Of a stretch of 64,000 nucleotides of DNA, positions 26,482 to 34,572 are shown piece by piece; the first letter of the stretch is position 1, and each line of letters begins with the position of its first letter. Source of the stretch: JAFGXT01 sp963677165 (GTDB lineage Bacteria; Verrucomicrobiota; Lentisphaeria; Victivallales; SZUA-371); the NCBI GenBank assembly GCA_963677165.2, contig CAXXSX010000002.1, positions 1,612,001 through 1,676,000 of the forward strand, written 5' to 3'. Position numbers and translations under genes: made by a program. The notes under the pieces were generated by a model that saw nothing but the letters and a program-made list of their open reading frames with translations, did no database searches and was not told where the DNA came from.

Positions 26482-27393
26482 TTATACGGTCAGATCGCAC
26501 TCAAATCTTGCCAGACTTGGCCACTTTTTATGATTGGAGATACACAGTCCCCATGAGATTCCTTTCCCTCGGCCTTCTTTGTAATTATCTTCGCGATAAG
26601 GGCCGGGGGCCATTGGAGGGACGGTATCGCAGATTTTTGTGAAGTGGATGCCGTCTTCGCTGTACTGAAGCGAATTCCCAGCCTCCCCGACATTACAAAA
26701 CAATGCCGCGATGCCATCTTTATGCGGCCAGCAGCAGACTTCATGACCGCCTTTGACAATCGGCTGGTCAGAATATCTGATATAAGGACCCTCCGGTCGG
26801 TCAGCAATCGCCAGCCCCATTTTCGTTTCTTGCGGAGTATGATCTATCTGACGGCCCTTGTAGTACATATAGACTTTATTTTCCTTTGTGACAAAGCATG
26901 AATCGTCAACTCGCAGACTATCAAACAATGCGGGGTTATCGGTTGGTTTTAATATGGGTTCCGGTATTTTTTCCCAGGGGCCATCGGGGGTGCTTGCCAC
27001 TGCCATTCCGATTGCTGTCTTGGATATCATTATTTTTCTTTCATTGAAGATATTATAAAAGGGTTCTGCGACGGCAGTGTAACTCAGATAATATTTTCCC
27101 TCGTGAACCAGTATTGAAGGAGTAAAGACAGCGTGTTCGTCAAAGGTTCCCTCAGAGCCCCGGGACAGTGCCTGTTTCTGTTCGGTCCAGTTAATGCCAT
27201 CGTCAGAAGTGGCGTACCAGATGGTAGCGGTATATCCATGGTTTGCCTCCGTACTTCTTGAATACCAGACATAATATTTACCATTATATTTTATTACCGG
27301 ACTAGGATCGCGTCGGGTAATTCCTTCTTCATAACCGCCGAGAACCGGTTGATAAGTAAAACCTGTAAAACGCGGGAAAAGCTGGTCTGTCAT
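26482..27393 (-). CDS. Five-bladed beta-propeller glycosidase (GH43/GH117-like)
   Basis: 303 residues with no signal peptide. The repeated blade motifs are clear: GITRRDPSPVIKYNGKYYVWYSR, cut short here, has the Asp-Pro-Ser/Val-Ile-Lys pattern of GH117 and GH43 first blades. YATSDDGINW, SILVHEGKYYLSY, VTKENKVYMYYKGR and QYSEDGIHF follow. GH117 enzymes are exo-acting on neoagaro-oligosaccharides and related GH43 enzymes on arabino- or xylo-oligosaccharides. The resemblance is not enough to choose a substrate. It is divergent from the AraC gene at 27474, suggesting control by that protein. It is convergent with the hydrolase at 25931. Confidence 0.8.
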   Translation of the reverse strand: MTDQLFPRFTGFTYQPVLGGYEEGITRRDPSPVIKYNGKYYVWYSRSTEANHGYTATIWYATSDDGINWTEQKQALSRGSEGTFDEHAVFTPSILVHEGKYYLSYTAVAEPFYNIFNERKIMISKTAIGMAVASTPDGPWEKIPEPILKPTDNPALFDSLRVDDSCFVTKENKVYMYYKGRQIDHTPQETKMGLAIADRPEGPYIRYSDQPIVKGGHEVCCWPHKDGIAALFCNVGEAGNSLQYSEDGIHFTKICDTVPPMAPGPYREDNYKEGRGKGISWGLCISNHKKWPSLARFECDLTV

Positions 27394-27473
27394 TTTTAAT
27401 CCTTGTGAATTTTGATTGATCGTTGACTTATAATGTTATATAATCTATTTTATTATAAAAAGAGAGGATATCA

Positions 27474-28349
27474 ATGCTTGATGATATTAATAAAATATCT
27501 GATAATAAGATTTTTTCATCGGAAAGTGAAGCCGTTATTCTTAAGCTCAACAAAGAGCTTTGGCCACCATTTAAAAAGAGTGGATTTGTCGGAGCCGGTT
27601 TCGAAACGGTCAGAGAAGTTTTCCAGACCGCCTGGTTGAAAAATTTTTACGGGTTGATTTTTATTATAAAAAGAGGACGTTATTCTCTGCGTCTTTCTGA
27701 TCAATTTCTAGAGTGCGGTCCGGCGAATATACTGATAATTCCTCCAGACACATATCGTCAGATTCGTATGTTGGATGATTATGGAGAACATTATTATTTA
27801 CATATATCGGAGATTTCCAGATGGCCGGGTTTTTTCGGTAATGTTCCGGAAACCAGAACCCTGAGCAATCCTGAGAAATTTTTTGGATTTACCGATCTTT
27901 TCTTTTCGGAGGTTAATGACTTGAATGGTGAAAATGAGATGATTGCTGTAAGGCTCGCAGAGGTCTTTTTACTGTATCTGCAAAAAGAATCCAATCTGAA
28001 TCTTTCGGCAGCCGAAATAAGTCATTTGGCAAAGATGAAGCAGTTGTGGCGGGAAGTCGAGGCGCGACCGGAATACAAATGGACCATTGCCTGCATGAGC
28101 CGGAAAGTGGGGCTGAGCGGTGGACATTTTCATGTACTCTGTAAAAAGTTTTTCGGTTGTTCCCCGCTGGAAAAAGTGATCAGGACAAGGATGACGAAAG
28201 CTTGTTCTTTACTGCGTTTTACTGATGACTCCCTTGATGATATCGCGGAAACCGTCGGTTACAAAAGCGCGTATTCATTTTCCCGGCTGTTCAAAGACAA
28301 TATAGGAGTAAGACCGGGAACTTTTCGTCAGCTGGTAGATACTAAATAA
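27474..28349 (+). CDS. AraC-family transcriptional regulator
   Basis: 291 residues from the ATG at 27474, which has GAGAGGA upstream; an upstream ATG in another frame is ignored. The N-terminal half is a cupin-like domain (IIKRGRYSLRLSD, CGPANILIIPPDTYRQI, HYYLHISE). The C-terminal half has two helix-turn-helices (IACMSRKVGLSGGHFHVLCKKF and LDDIAETVGYKSAYSFSRLF). It lies divergent from the beta-propeller glycosidase 80 bp away. The intergenic region contains TTGACT, 17 bp, TATTTT facing this gene. Confidence 0.93.
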   Translation: MLDDINKISDNKIFSSESEAVILKLNKELWPPFKKSGFVGAGFETVREVFQTAWLKNFYGLIFIIKRGRYSLRLSDQFLECGPANILIIPPDTYRQIRMLDDYGEHYYLHISEISRWPGFFGNVPETRTLSNPEKFFGFTDLFFSEVNDLNGENEMIAVRLAEVFLLYLQKESNLNLSAAEISHLAKMKQLWREVEARPEYKWTIACMSRKVGLSGGHFHVLCKKFFGCSPLEKVIRTRMTKACSLLRFTDDSLDDIAETVGYKSAYSFSRLFKDNIGVRPGTFRQLVDTK

Positions 28350-28392
28350 ACCACCTTAATGCAAACATACGAGGTTGTTTTTCCGCCTCCGT

Positions 28393-28444
28393 GGAGCATC
28401 AGTGACTGAAGTTTGAAGATATTAACGCTGTCTGTTGTACGGAC
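28393..28444. promoter_or_regulatory. Intergenic motifs before the BASS-type transporter
   Basis: GGAGCATCAGTGACT (28393-28407) has a near-copy at 40248-40262. GTCTGTTGTACGGAC (28430-28444, followed by AATAA) is an imperfect dyad repeated in inverted orientation at 32826-32840. No other feature was found in 28350-28609. Confidence 0.4.
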
Positions 28445-28609
28445 AATAATTTTTTTATGTAATTCCAGGGCAGACGTTCTTTTTGTGCCTGTCGGGGGGA
28501 TTATCGGATCCCTATTTTCGGCCGATTTAATGATTTTGTATTGTATGGCGGAGCTTGAACTGGTATATTCAATAATTTGCTGTTTTCTATTATTGAGGTA
28601 TACTGCGAA

Positions 28610-29545
28610 ATGATCAAGACTCTGACACGGCCCGCTATGATATTCATCCCCTTTATTCTGGGAGTATGTTTTCCGCAGGTTCATGTATTGAACAAGCCGC
28701 CGGTAAATATCATCCGGTATGTGCTGATGATTATGGTGTTTATGTCCTGCCTGCAAATCCGGTTTACCGAGTTGAAACCGCGACGGGACCACCTGGGCCT
28801 GCTGATCGGAAATCTGCTGATGGGCATTGTGCCGTATTATTTGCTGTTATGGCTGTGTCCGGGAAAAGTGGACTTTGCGAAAGCGGCATTTTTCACCGGG
28901 ATCACGCCGACAGCTACGGCCGCCCCAGTGGTAATCGCGTTTTTAAACGGCAGAGTCGGATTCGGCCTGACTGGATTTACGATTACAAACTGTTTCGTTT
29001 CCCTGTCGCTGCTGCTGTTGCTGCCGCTGGTAACCGGAACCTTTTCCGCGTCATTTATCGGACATGTCGCCCTGACATTGTTTCAAATCATCGGACTGCC
29101 GTTTCTGGTGGCGGTTATACTGCGTCGCTTCTGGCCTCAACTCAGAGAGCTGCCGAAACGCTGCAAGAATTTTACCTTTTCTCTCTGGTCCTTTGCGTTG
29201 TTTGTGATTGCCGCGATTGCCCGGCAGTATTTCATTGACCATCCCGACGCAAAAGCTTCAGAAGTTTTGTTGGTTGCCGGTATTTCACTGGTGATTTGCA
29301 TCTGTAATTTTACGCTGGGAAATTTCATTGCCCGAAAGCGTTACAAACGGGAATGCAGTCAGCTCCTCGGACAGAAAAATACCACTTTTACTATGTATCT
29401 GGCGCTGACTTACGCTGGGCCCCTGGTGGCGATGGGACCGATCTTCTATGTGCTTTGGCACAACACCTGGAACGCCTGGCAGATGTACCGTTATGACCGC
29501 CGCCTCCTGACCAGACAACTGAGAGTTGCCGACTGGAAAAAGTAA
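28610..29545 (+). CDS. BASS/bile acid:sodium symporter-like membrane transporter
   Basis: About 311 residues from the ATG at 28610 (MIKTLTRPAMIFIPF), which has GAGG upstream; an in-frame ATG at 28577 would add 11 residues and looks less likely. There are about nine to ten hydrophobic helices. A TATAAPVVIAFLNG segment and the hydrophobic first helix match the BASS (bile acid:sodium symporter) superfamily. The substrate is unknown, probably an organic anion. It lies downstream of the AraC gene in the same direction but 260 bp away, with candidate regulatory repeats in the gap, so it may be a separate unit. Confidence 0.8.
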   Translation: MIKTLTRPAMIFIPFILGVCFPQVHVLNKPPVNIIRYVLMIMVFMSCLQIRFTELKPRRDHLGLLIGNLLMGIVPYYLLLWLCPGKVDFAKAAFFTGITPTATAAPVVIAFLNGRVGFGLTGFTITNCFVSLSLLLLLPLVTGTFSASFIGHVALTLFQIIGLPFLVAVILRRFWPQLRELPKRCKNFTFSLWSFALFVIAAIARQYFIDHPDAKASEVLLVAGISLVICICNFTLGNFIARKRYKRECSQLLGQKNTTFTMYLALTYAGPLVAMGPIFYVLWHNTWNAWQMYRYDRRLLTRQLRVADWKK

Positions 29546-29700
29546 AGGCATTAACATTGGGCCCACTTCAGGAAACTGTTGGATTTTTTCAATCACTTTT
29601 TTCGCACTATGTTCTACCCTCGAATTTGCTTCGCTCTTCAAGGGCAGAACAAGGCTCTTTGATGCGGATATTTTACTCGATATATTATTATCAAGGGATT

Positions 29701-29795
29701 TCGCCTGCGGCGACCAGCGATTGCGATAAATCGCTCACATATGTTTCACGCTGGCCCCGGTCCGGACAGTGTCCGATGACATATTACCGCTTCGC
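29701..29795. other. Cluster of short perfect hairpins between convergent genes
   Basis: TCGCC-TGC-GGCGA (29701-29713), AGCGATT-6 nt-AATCGCT (29716-29735), CGGAC-AGT-GTCCG (29763-29775) and CCGC-TTC-GCGG (about 29785). They sit between the convergent transporter and isomerase genes and may end transcription from both sides, although no good T run follows. Confidence 0.45.
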
Positions 29796-29810
29796 GGCTT
29801 TTTCTTCTTT

Positions 29811-30677
29811 TTATAATAACTTTTTCAGTTTTGCCGCAGTATCCTTTGCCAGTGCCATATCCGGCAGAACCAGGTCAGGAAGACGGCTGAACGGAATCAT
29901 TTCCGCGGTCAGCGGAACATTGGGAATGTATTTATTCAATGCCGCTTTCAGCGCGGAGAAATTCAAATCACCGCTTTCCAGATCATCGCCGAAGCCATGC
30001 AGTACGCCACCGGAGTCTTCACGTTTGAAGTTTTTGATATGCATGGCTTTAATATCATCCCCGAGAATTTCAATCCAGTGTTCCGGATAGCCCGTGATCA
30101 TGCAGTTGCCCGTATCAAAATATGCTCCGATATATTTACTGTTGAATTGGCTGATATACTGTTTCATTTCCATGGGAGACAGCAGGAATTTATTCCATAC
30201 GTTTTCCAACGCGATGTTAACCTGCAATTCTTCGGCTTCCGGCACCAGCTGTTTTAACGCTTCGGTTGATCTTTCCCATACTTCGGCATAGGGCTGAACC
30301 GGACGGCTCGGGTCCCAGGCCACATCAACCGCGCCCGGCACGACCAGAATGGTTTCGGCCTTGAGCCATGAAGCGATCTTCAGATATTTTCGGGTAAAAT
30401 CAATCGCCTTGTCCTGTTCAGCCTGGTCGGTTGACGCAAGCGAACATCCCCAGTAAAAACCGGTTGCCAGAGTACGAAGTCCAATTCCGGCAAGCTCTGC
30501 CGCTTCAACAATTTTTTGACATTCACCTTGACTAATATCAATTGGAATACAGTCTCCAACCGTTATTTCCAATCCTTCCATTCCCATTTCTGCAGCATTG
30601 TCGATTGCGCCGTAAGGACCTTTCTTGTCGTCAAAGCCGCCCAGTACCCAGTAATTAATCGCGTGATAAAATGACAT
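29811..30677 (-). CDS. Sugar phosphate isomerase/epimerase-like TIM-barrel protein
   Basis: 288 residues of the xylose isomerase-like TIM-barrel superfamily (AP-endonuclease 2-type fold). Metal-site regions are seen in VNIALENVWNKF, YIGAYFDTGNC and MHIKNFKREDSGG. A VVPGAVDVAW segment matches strand 4. The enzyme class covers isomerases, epimerases and dehydratases of sugars and cyclitols. It is the third gene of an operon after two Gfo/Idh oxidoreductases (17-bp gap), a combination known from inositol and related catabolic routes. The substrate is unknown. Confidence 0.9.
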   Translation of the reverse strand: MSFYHAINYWVLGGFDDKKGPYGAIDNAAEMGMEGLEITVGDCIPIDISQGECQKIVEAAELAGIGLRTLATGFYWGCSLASTDQAEQDKAIDFTRKYLKIASWLKAETILVVPGAVDVAWDPSRPVQPYAEVWERSTEALKQLVPEAEELQVNIALENVWNKFLLSPMEMKQYISQFNSKYIGAYFDTGNCMITGYPEHWIEILGDDIKAMHIKNFKREDSGGVLHGFGDDLESGDLNFSALKAALNKYIPNVPLTAEMIPFSRLPDLVLPDMALAKDTAAKLKKLL

Positions 30678-30694
30678 AATATTTTCTCCTTCTG

Positions 30695-31735
30695 TTATAA
30701 ATTTACTCTTTCGCCGGTTTCAATTGATCTGACTTCCGCTTCTACAATGCGTATTGCTTCGACAACGTCATCCAAAGTCATATATTTATTGGGCTTGGTG
30801 CCCTTTGCGATACATCCCAGCAGATAGTCAATTTCCCGGTGCCAGCCCGTTGGCAAGTCTGTGCCCAGTTCCGGGGTTTCAGTTGTACCATCGTTGTGAA
30901 TAAGCATATAGCCGTTTTCAGACAGCCGGATGGTGAGGTTGTCGCAGACGATTTGATAGCTCATTTCAAACGGAGTTCCTTTTCCCGCGTCCCAGCCGCC
31001 TTCGGCCGTTACCAGGCTGCCGTTGCCGAAATTGTAGCGTGTCATCACGTGGTCCACGCCGTTGTCACTGCGTACTCCTTTTACTCCGAATGAATCGACT
31101 GAGTCCGGCATACCAAGCAGGTAACGAATGAAGTCGGTATCATGCAGATGCAGATCAAGAATCGCGCCGCCGCTGAGTTCGCTTTTCATGAACCAGTTGT
31201 TCCAGCCGCTTCCATCGACATCGGGGGACAGCCGTTTAAAGGTGGCGCTGCGCAGCTTTCCGGCCTGACCGGAATGGATCAGTTGATACGTATGTTGATA
31301 TTCCGGCCAGAAACGTACACACATTCCCGTCATGAATGCCTTGTTGGACTTCCGGGCTTCGGTCACGATTTCCGCCGCGTCTTTGCTGTTGCGGGCGAGT
31401 GGTTTTTCACACATTACATGCTTGCCCGCTTTGAGCGCTGCCATGGCGTAGGTCTTATGGAGATATACTGGCACGCAGATGTCCACGAGGTCGATTTCCG
31501 GATCATTAATTAGTTCCATTCCGTCAGTATAAACTTTGATATTTTCGAGCTCAAGAGGTTTTGAGTTGTCACCGCCGCTGATATTGCCGATTACAGCGCT
31601 GATATCGCCGGTACGTTTACGTTCATCCACGTCGGCGATGGCTGCGATTTCCGCAAGCTCATGATCCTTGTAGATGTTGAAATGGGTTGTGCCCATGAAC
31701 CCGAGCCCGATAATTCCTACTTTGATTTTTGTCAT
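30695..31735 (-). CDS. Gfo/Idh/MocA-family oxidoreductase
   Basis: 346 residues. The N-terminal Rossmann fold has GIIGLGFMGTTHF, and MCEKPLARN is the conserved Glu-Lys-Pro motif whose Lys is catalytic or binds the cofactor. The C-terminal substrate domain has GGAILDLHLHDTDFIRYLLG with the conserved Asp/His pair. It probably reversibly oxidises a sugar or cyclitol hydroxyl with NAD(P). It starts 4 bp after the stop of the other oxidoreductase, and the two share the same organisation and about half their sequence by eye. Confidence 0.94.
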   Translation of the reverse strand: MTKIKVGIIGLGFMGTTHFNIYKDHELAEIAAIADVDERKRTGDISAVIGNISGGDNSKPLELENIKVYTDGMELINDPEIDLVDICVPVYLHKTYAMAALKAGKHVMCEKPLARNSKDAAEIVTEARKSNKAFMTGMCVRFWPEYQHTYQLIHSGQAGKLRSATFKRLSPDVDGSGWNNWFMKSELSGGAILDLHLHDTDFIRYLLGMPDSVDSFGVKGVRSDNGVDHVMTRYNFGNGSLVTAEGGWDAGKGTPFEMSYQIVCDNLTIRLSENGYMLIHNDGTTETPELGTDLPTGWHREIDYLLGCIAKGTKPNKYMTLDDVVEAIRIVEAEVRSIETGERVNL

Positions 31736-31739
31736 CTTA

Positions 31740-32801
31740 TTAGTCCTTATATGTTACATGAATTGATTTGCCGTCTTGTTCGAGCGAGTCTCGTTCCGCT
31801 TCAATAATGCTTAAGCCGTCGATAATTTCCTGTCCGGTTATATAAGTGTTGTCTATATTTCCAGCATGAAGGGATTTCAGCATAAAAGCAATTTCCTCTT
31901 CCCAGCCGGTTGAATAGTTGTAGCCGGAAAGGTCCGGTTTTTCGTGACGGCCGTCTTCGTAATAGATGTTCAGGCCAGAGGAGTCAAACACCACACTTCC
32001 CAGGCTGCCGGTCAGCCTGAAACTCATGGAAAAAGGGGTTCCCGGTGCCGCGATCCAGCCACCCTCGGCAAGAATTGCGGAGTTGCCGCCAAAGTCATAG
32101 GCGGTGCATACATGGTCCCAGCAGTCGTCGGAACGAATCCCGCGACATCCGAAACTGGTGACTTTCCGGGGACGTCCGAAAAAACGCAGTACCTGATCGG
32201 TATCATGCATATGCATTTCAAGCAGAGCGCCTCCGCTCATGGCCTTGTTGCCGAACCAGTTGTTCCAGCCGTTTCCCTTCACGGTCGGCGACAGCCTGCT
32301 GAAAAAGGCACTATGGATTTGGCCCAGCGCACCGGATTTATGCAGCCGGTATACATAGTCGTATTCCGGCCAGAAACGGACACATAGTCCAACCAGCAAC
32401 ATTCTGCCGCACTGCTTGGCACACGACACGATTTCCCGGGCGTCTTCCGAACTCATCGTCAGGGGTTTTTCGCATAGAACATGTTTCCCGGCATGGAGTG
32501 CCGCCAGTGCGTACGCTTTATGCAGATGCACAGGTACGCAAATATCAACCAGCTCAATTTTCGGGTCGGCGATAAGTTCCATTCCGTCTGCATATGCCCT
32601 GGTTGTATTCGGATCAAACAGTTCCTCTTCTTCAAAACTATTGATATTTCCGGCAACACTGCTGAAGTTTCCCTGTCTTTTTTCGGCATCGACATCCGCT
32701 ACCGCAACGACTTGCGCGTCAGCCAGCTTTTTATAGATGGAAAGATGGGTGACTCCCATGAAGCCCAGTCCGATAATTCCGATTTTTATCTGTTCAGCCA
32801 T
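31740..32801 (-). CDS. Gfo/Idh/MocA-family oxidoreductase
   Basis: 353 residues, with the Rossmann motif GIIGLGFMGVTHL, the CEKPLTMS motif and LEMHMHDTDQVLRFFG in the substrate domain. It is the first gene of the three-gene minus-strand operon and is divergent from the PocR-AraC regulator. Paired Gfo/Idh enzymes can oxidise and reduce the same sugar in turn, transferring hydride within a pathway; that role is inference. The upstream dyad at 32826-32840 may be its operator. Confidence 0.94.
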   Translation of the reverse strand: MAEQIKIGIIGLGFMGVTHLSIYKKLADAQVVAVADVDAEKRQGNFSSVAGNINSFEEEELFDPNTTRAYADGMELIADPKIELVDICVPVHLHKAYALAALHAGKHVLCEKPLTMSSEDAREIVSCAKQCGRMLLVGLCVRFWPEYDYVYRLHKSGALGQIHSAFFSRLSPTVKGNGWNNWFGNKAMSGGALLEMHMHDTDQVLRFFGRPRKVTSFGCRGIRSDDCWDHVCTAYDFGGNSAILAEGGWIAAPGTPFSMSFRLTGSLGSVVFDSSGLNIYYEDGRHEKPDLSGYNYSTGWEEEIAFMLKSLHAGNIDNTYITGQEIIDGLSIIEAERDSLEQDGKSIHVTYKD

Positions 32802-32825
32802 TCATAAGTCTCCTGATGCTTTATT

Positions 32826-32840
32826 GTCCGTACGACGGAC
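32826..32840. promoter_or_regulatory. GTCCGTACGACGGAC dyad upstream of the Gfo/Idh operon
   Basis: A perfect 6-bp inverted repeat with 3-bp centre. The flanking TTATT means the sequence ACGGACAATAA is shared, in inverted orientation, with 28439-28449 before the transporter. It lies 25 bp upstream of the oxidoreductase start codon and is a candidate operator. Confidence 0.5.
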
Positions 32841-32968
32841 GGCGTTGGTACCGCTTCAAACTCCAGTCGCCAAGGCTCCTTACGGAAGCGTTTTCAATGC
32901 CTCGCATGCTTGCATTGAGGCCGTTTATTGATAATCATACGCGCAGAGCATTTATTTTTGAATGGAAG

Positions 32969-32980
32969 TATATGCATATA
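32969..32980. promoter_or_regulatory. TATATGCATATA palindrome and promoter of the PocR-AraC gene
   Basis: A perfect 12-bp palindrome. TGGACT (about 32982), 17 bp, TACAAT (33005-33010) follows on the plus strand and would start transcription close to the ATG at 33022. This supports the downstream start codon. Confidence 0.4.
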
Positions 32981-33021
32981 TATGGACTTTCATGCAAAAG
33001 TGTTGTACAATAGATAATATA

Positions 33022-33861
33022 ATGAAGAACGCGCTTGAAATTATTTTGCAGGACCAGATCCAGCAAATATTCGATCACTTTGCCGCCAGCATGGGGATTG
33101 TGATCGTATTTTATTCGCTCGACGGGAAAATATTGCGTCGCGGCCTTAACCAGCCAGTGTCGGACTACTGTAAACTTGTTCAGAAACATCTCTACGGCAC
33201 CAGTAAATGTACGTTGTCGGATGAGACTCGCTGCCGGGAATGTACAGAGCAACGTCGTACCGTGAGTTACCGGTGTCATGCCGGAATTGAGGAAGCTGTC
33301 GCACCAATCTTTGTGGACAATCAGCTTGCGGGATATGCTATGATCGGGCAGTTTCGCAGTGATGTCCAGCCCGACGCGAAAACGATGCGGGATGCCGCGA
33401 ACGCTGGAATTGCCGATCAGCTTCAGCAGGCGTTTATGAAGCTGCCATATTACAATTCATCACGCACCACGCACCTGCTTGGACTGTTCGATACGCTGGT
33501 CGATTATATTATTACGAAGGAAATTGTGTCGGTGCGCGGAGAACGGATCATTACGCAGGTGATGGCTTATATCGAACAGAATATCCACCGTCCGGTAAGG
33601 CTTTCCGAAGCGGCGAAAGTGGTAGGACGCAGCTGTTCGTCTCTTTCCCATGCCTTCAATCAGATGCTGAACAAAAGTTTTTCCCAAGTTGTAATCGAGG
33701 CGAAACTCAGCCGTGCCGAAGAATATTTCAGGGAGTCTCCGGAGCTATCCATAAAGGAAGTCGCTGAAAGGTTGGGTTACGACGACCAGTTGTACTTCTC
33801 CCGGTTGTATCGCAAATATCGCGGCTTTCCACCCTCGAAATATGCAGCCTCCCGCGAATAG
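33022..33861 (+). CDS. PocR-domain AraC-family regulator
   Basis: About 279 residues from the ATG at 33022; an in-frame ATG at 32962 would add 20 residues but would precede the likely promoter. Residues 1-160 match the PocR sensor domain: GIVIVFYSLDGKIL, a Cys-rich stretch (SKCTLSDETRCREC) and EEAVAPIFVDNQLAGY. PocR domains sense small hydrophilic ligands such as propanediol. Two helix-turn-helices follow (LSEAAKVVGRSCSSLSHAF and IKEVAERLGYDDQLYFSRLY). It is divergent from the Gfo/Idh operon and its probable regulator. Confidence 0.92.
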   Translation: MKNALEIILQDQIQQIFDHFAASMGIVIVFYSLDGKILRRGLNQPVSDYCKLVQKHLYGTSKCTLSDETRCRECTEQRRTVSYRCHAGIEEAVAPIFVDNQLAGYAMIGQFRSDVQPDAKTMRDAANAGIADQLQQAFMKLPYYNSSRTTHLLGLFDTLVDYIITKEIVSVRGERIITQVMAYIEQNIHRPVRLSEAAKVVGRSCSSLSHAFNQMLNKSFSQVVIEAKLSRAEEYFRESPELSIKEVAERLGYDDQLYFSRLYRKYRGFPPSKYAASRE

Positions 33862-33865
33862 TTGT

Positions 33866-34486
33866 TTACTTATATCCTACAACGCAGAACTTTCCGGTGG
33901 CTTCATCATAATGCTCCTCGGTTTTTGAAAAACCGGCCTGAGTCAGATAATCAACCAGTTCCTCGATAGAGTATACGCTCATGCCTTTGATCATGTCTAT
34001 GTACTTTTGAGCGGCAACTTTGTCGCAGGTATCACAGCAGATCACGAAGCATCCGTCTGGCTTGAGAACGCGGCAAACTTCGCAGAAGTCTTTCTGGATT
34101 TCCGGCCAGAAATAGATAGTTTCTGAAGCGGTTACAACATCGAAAACAGCATTCTCGAACGGCAGTTCAGAAACGCTGCCTTCAATGACTTCGACTTTTC
34201 CGGCTTTGACTGCCTTGCGGTTAAACTTCAGCGTTTTTTTAACGCTGACCGGTGAATAATCTACTCCAGTAAAATGAGCACTCGGGACGCGTTCAAGCAT
34301 TTGGGCAATAAACACGCCTCCGCCGCAACCGATGTCCAGTACCTTTCCGTTTTCAGGAATTTTGAAATGGCGCATCGCCAATTCCTGTAACGGACGATGT
34401 TCCTTTTCCATTTTAGAGAAGACCAGAAAATTACCCCAGAAGGTTCCCGGCCTGGCAAAATTTTGTTTCCATCGCTGGTATATCAT
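33866..34486 (-). CDS. Class I SAM-dependent methyltransferase
   Basis: 206 residues. Motif I of the Rossmann-like methyltransferase fold is VLDIGCGGGVFIAQ, followed by the acidic strand FTGVDYSPVSV, and FDVVTASETIYFWPE as motif IV, with CRVLKPDGCFVI as post-motif. This is the pattern of Methyltransf_11/25 enzymes acting on small molecules. The gene is 86 bp downstream of the GH95-like gene, same strand, and convergent with the PocR-AraC gene. The substrate is unknown. Confidence 0.92.
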   Translation of the reverse strand: MIYQRWKQNFARPGTFWGNFLVFSKMEKEHRPLQELAMRHFKIPENGKVLDIGCGGGVFIAQMLERVPSAHFTGVDYSPVSVKKTLKFNRKAVKAGKVEVIEGSVSELPFENAVFDVVTASETIYFWPEIQKDFCEVCRVLKPDGCFVICCDTCDKVAAQKYIDMIKGMSVYSIEELVDYLTQAGFSKTEEHYDEATGKFCVVGYK

Positions 34487-34572
34487 GGCTGTTCCTTATT
34501 TTTATGATAAAATAAAATTAGCATTGCCGCTAACAATATCAAATTGCAAAAAGAAACAGCCTGGATAATTGT

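Noticed and set aside
29557..30090. A 177-codon plus-strand frame after the BASS-type transporter
   Set aside because: It overlaps the well-supported isomerase gene on the other strand and covers the hairpin cluster; no recognisable domain.
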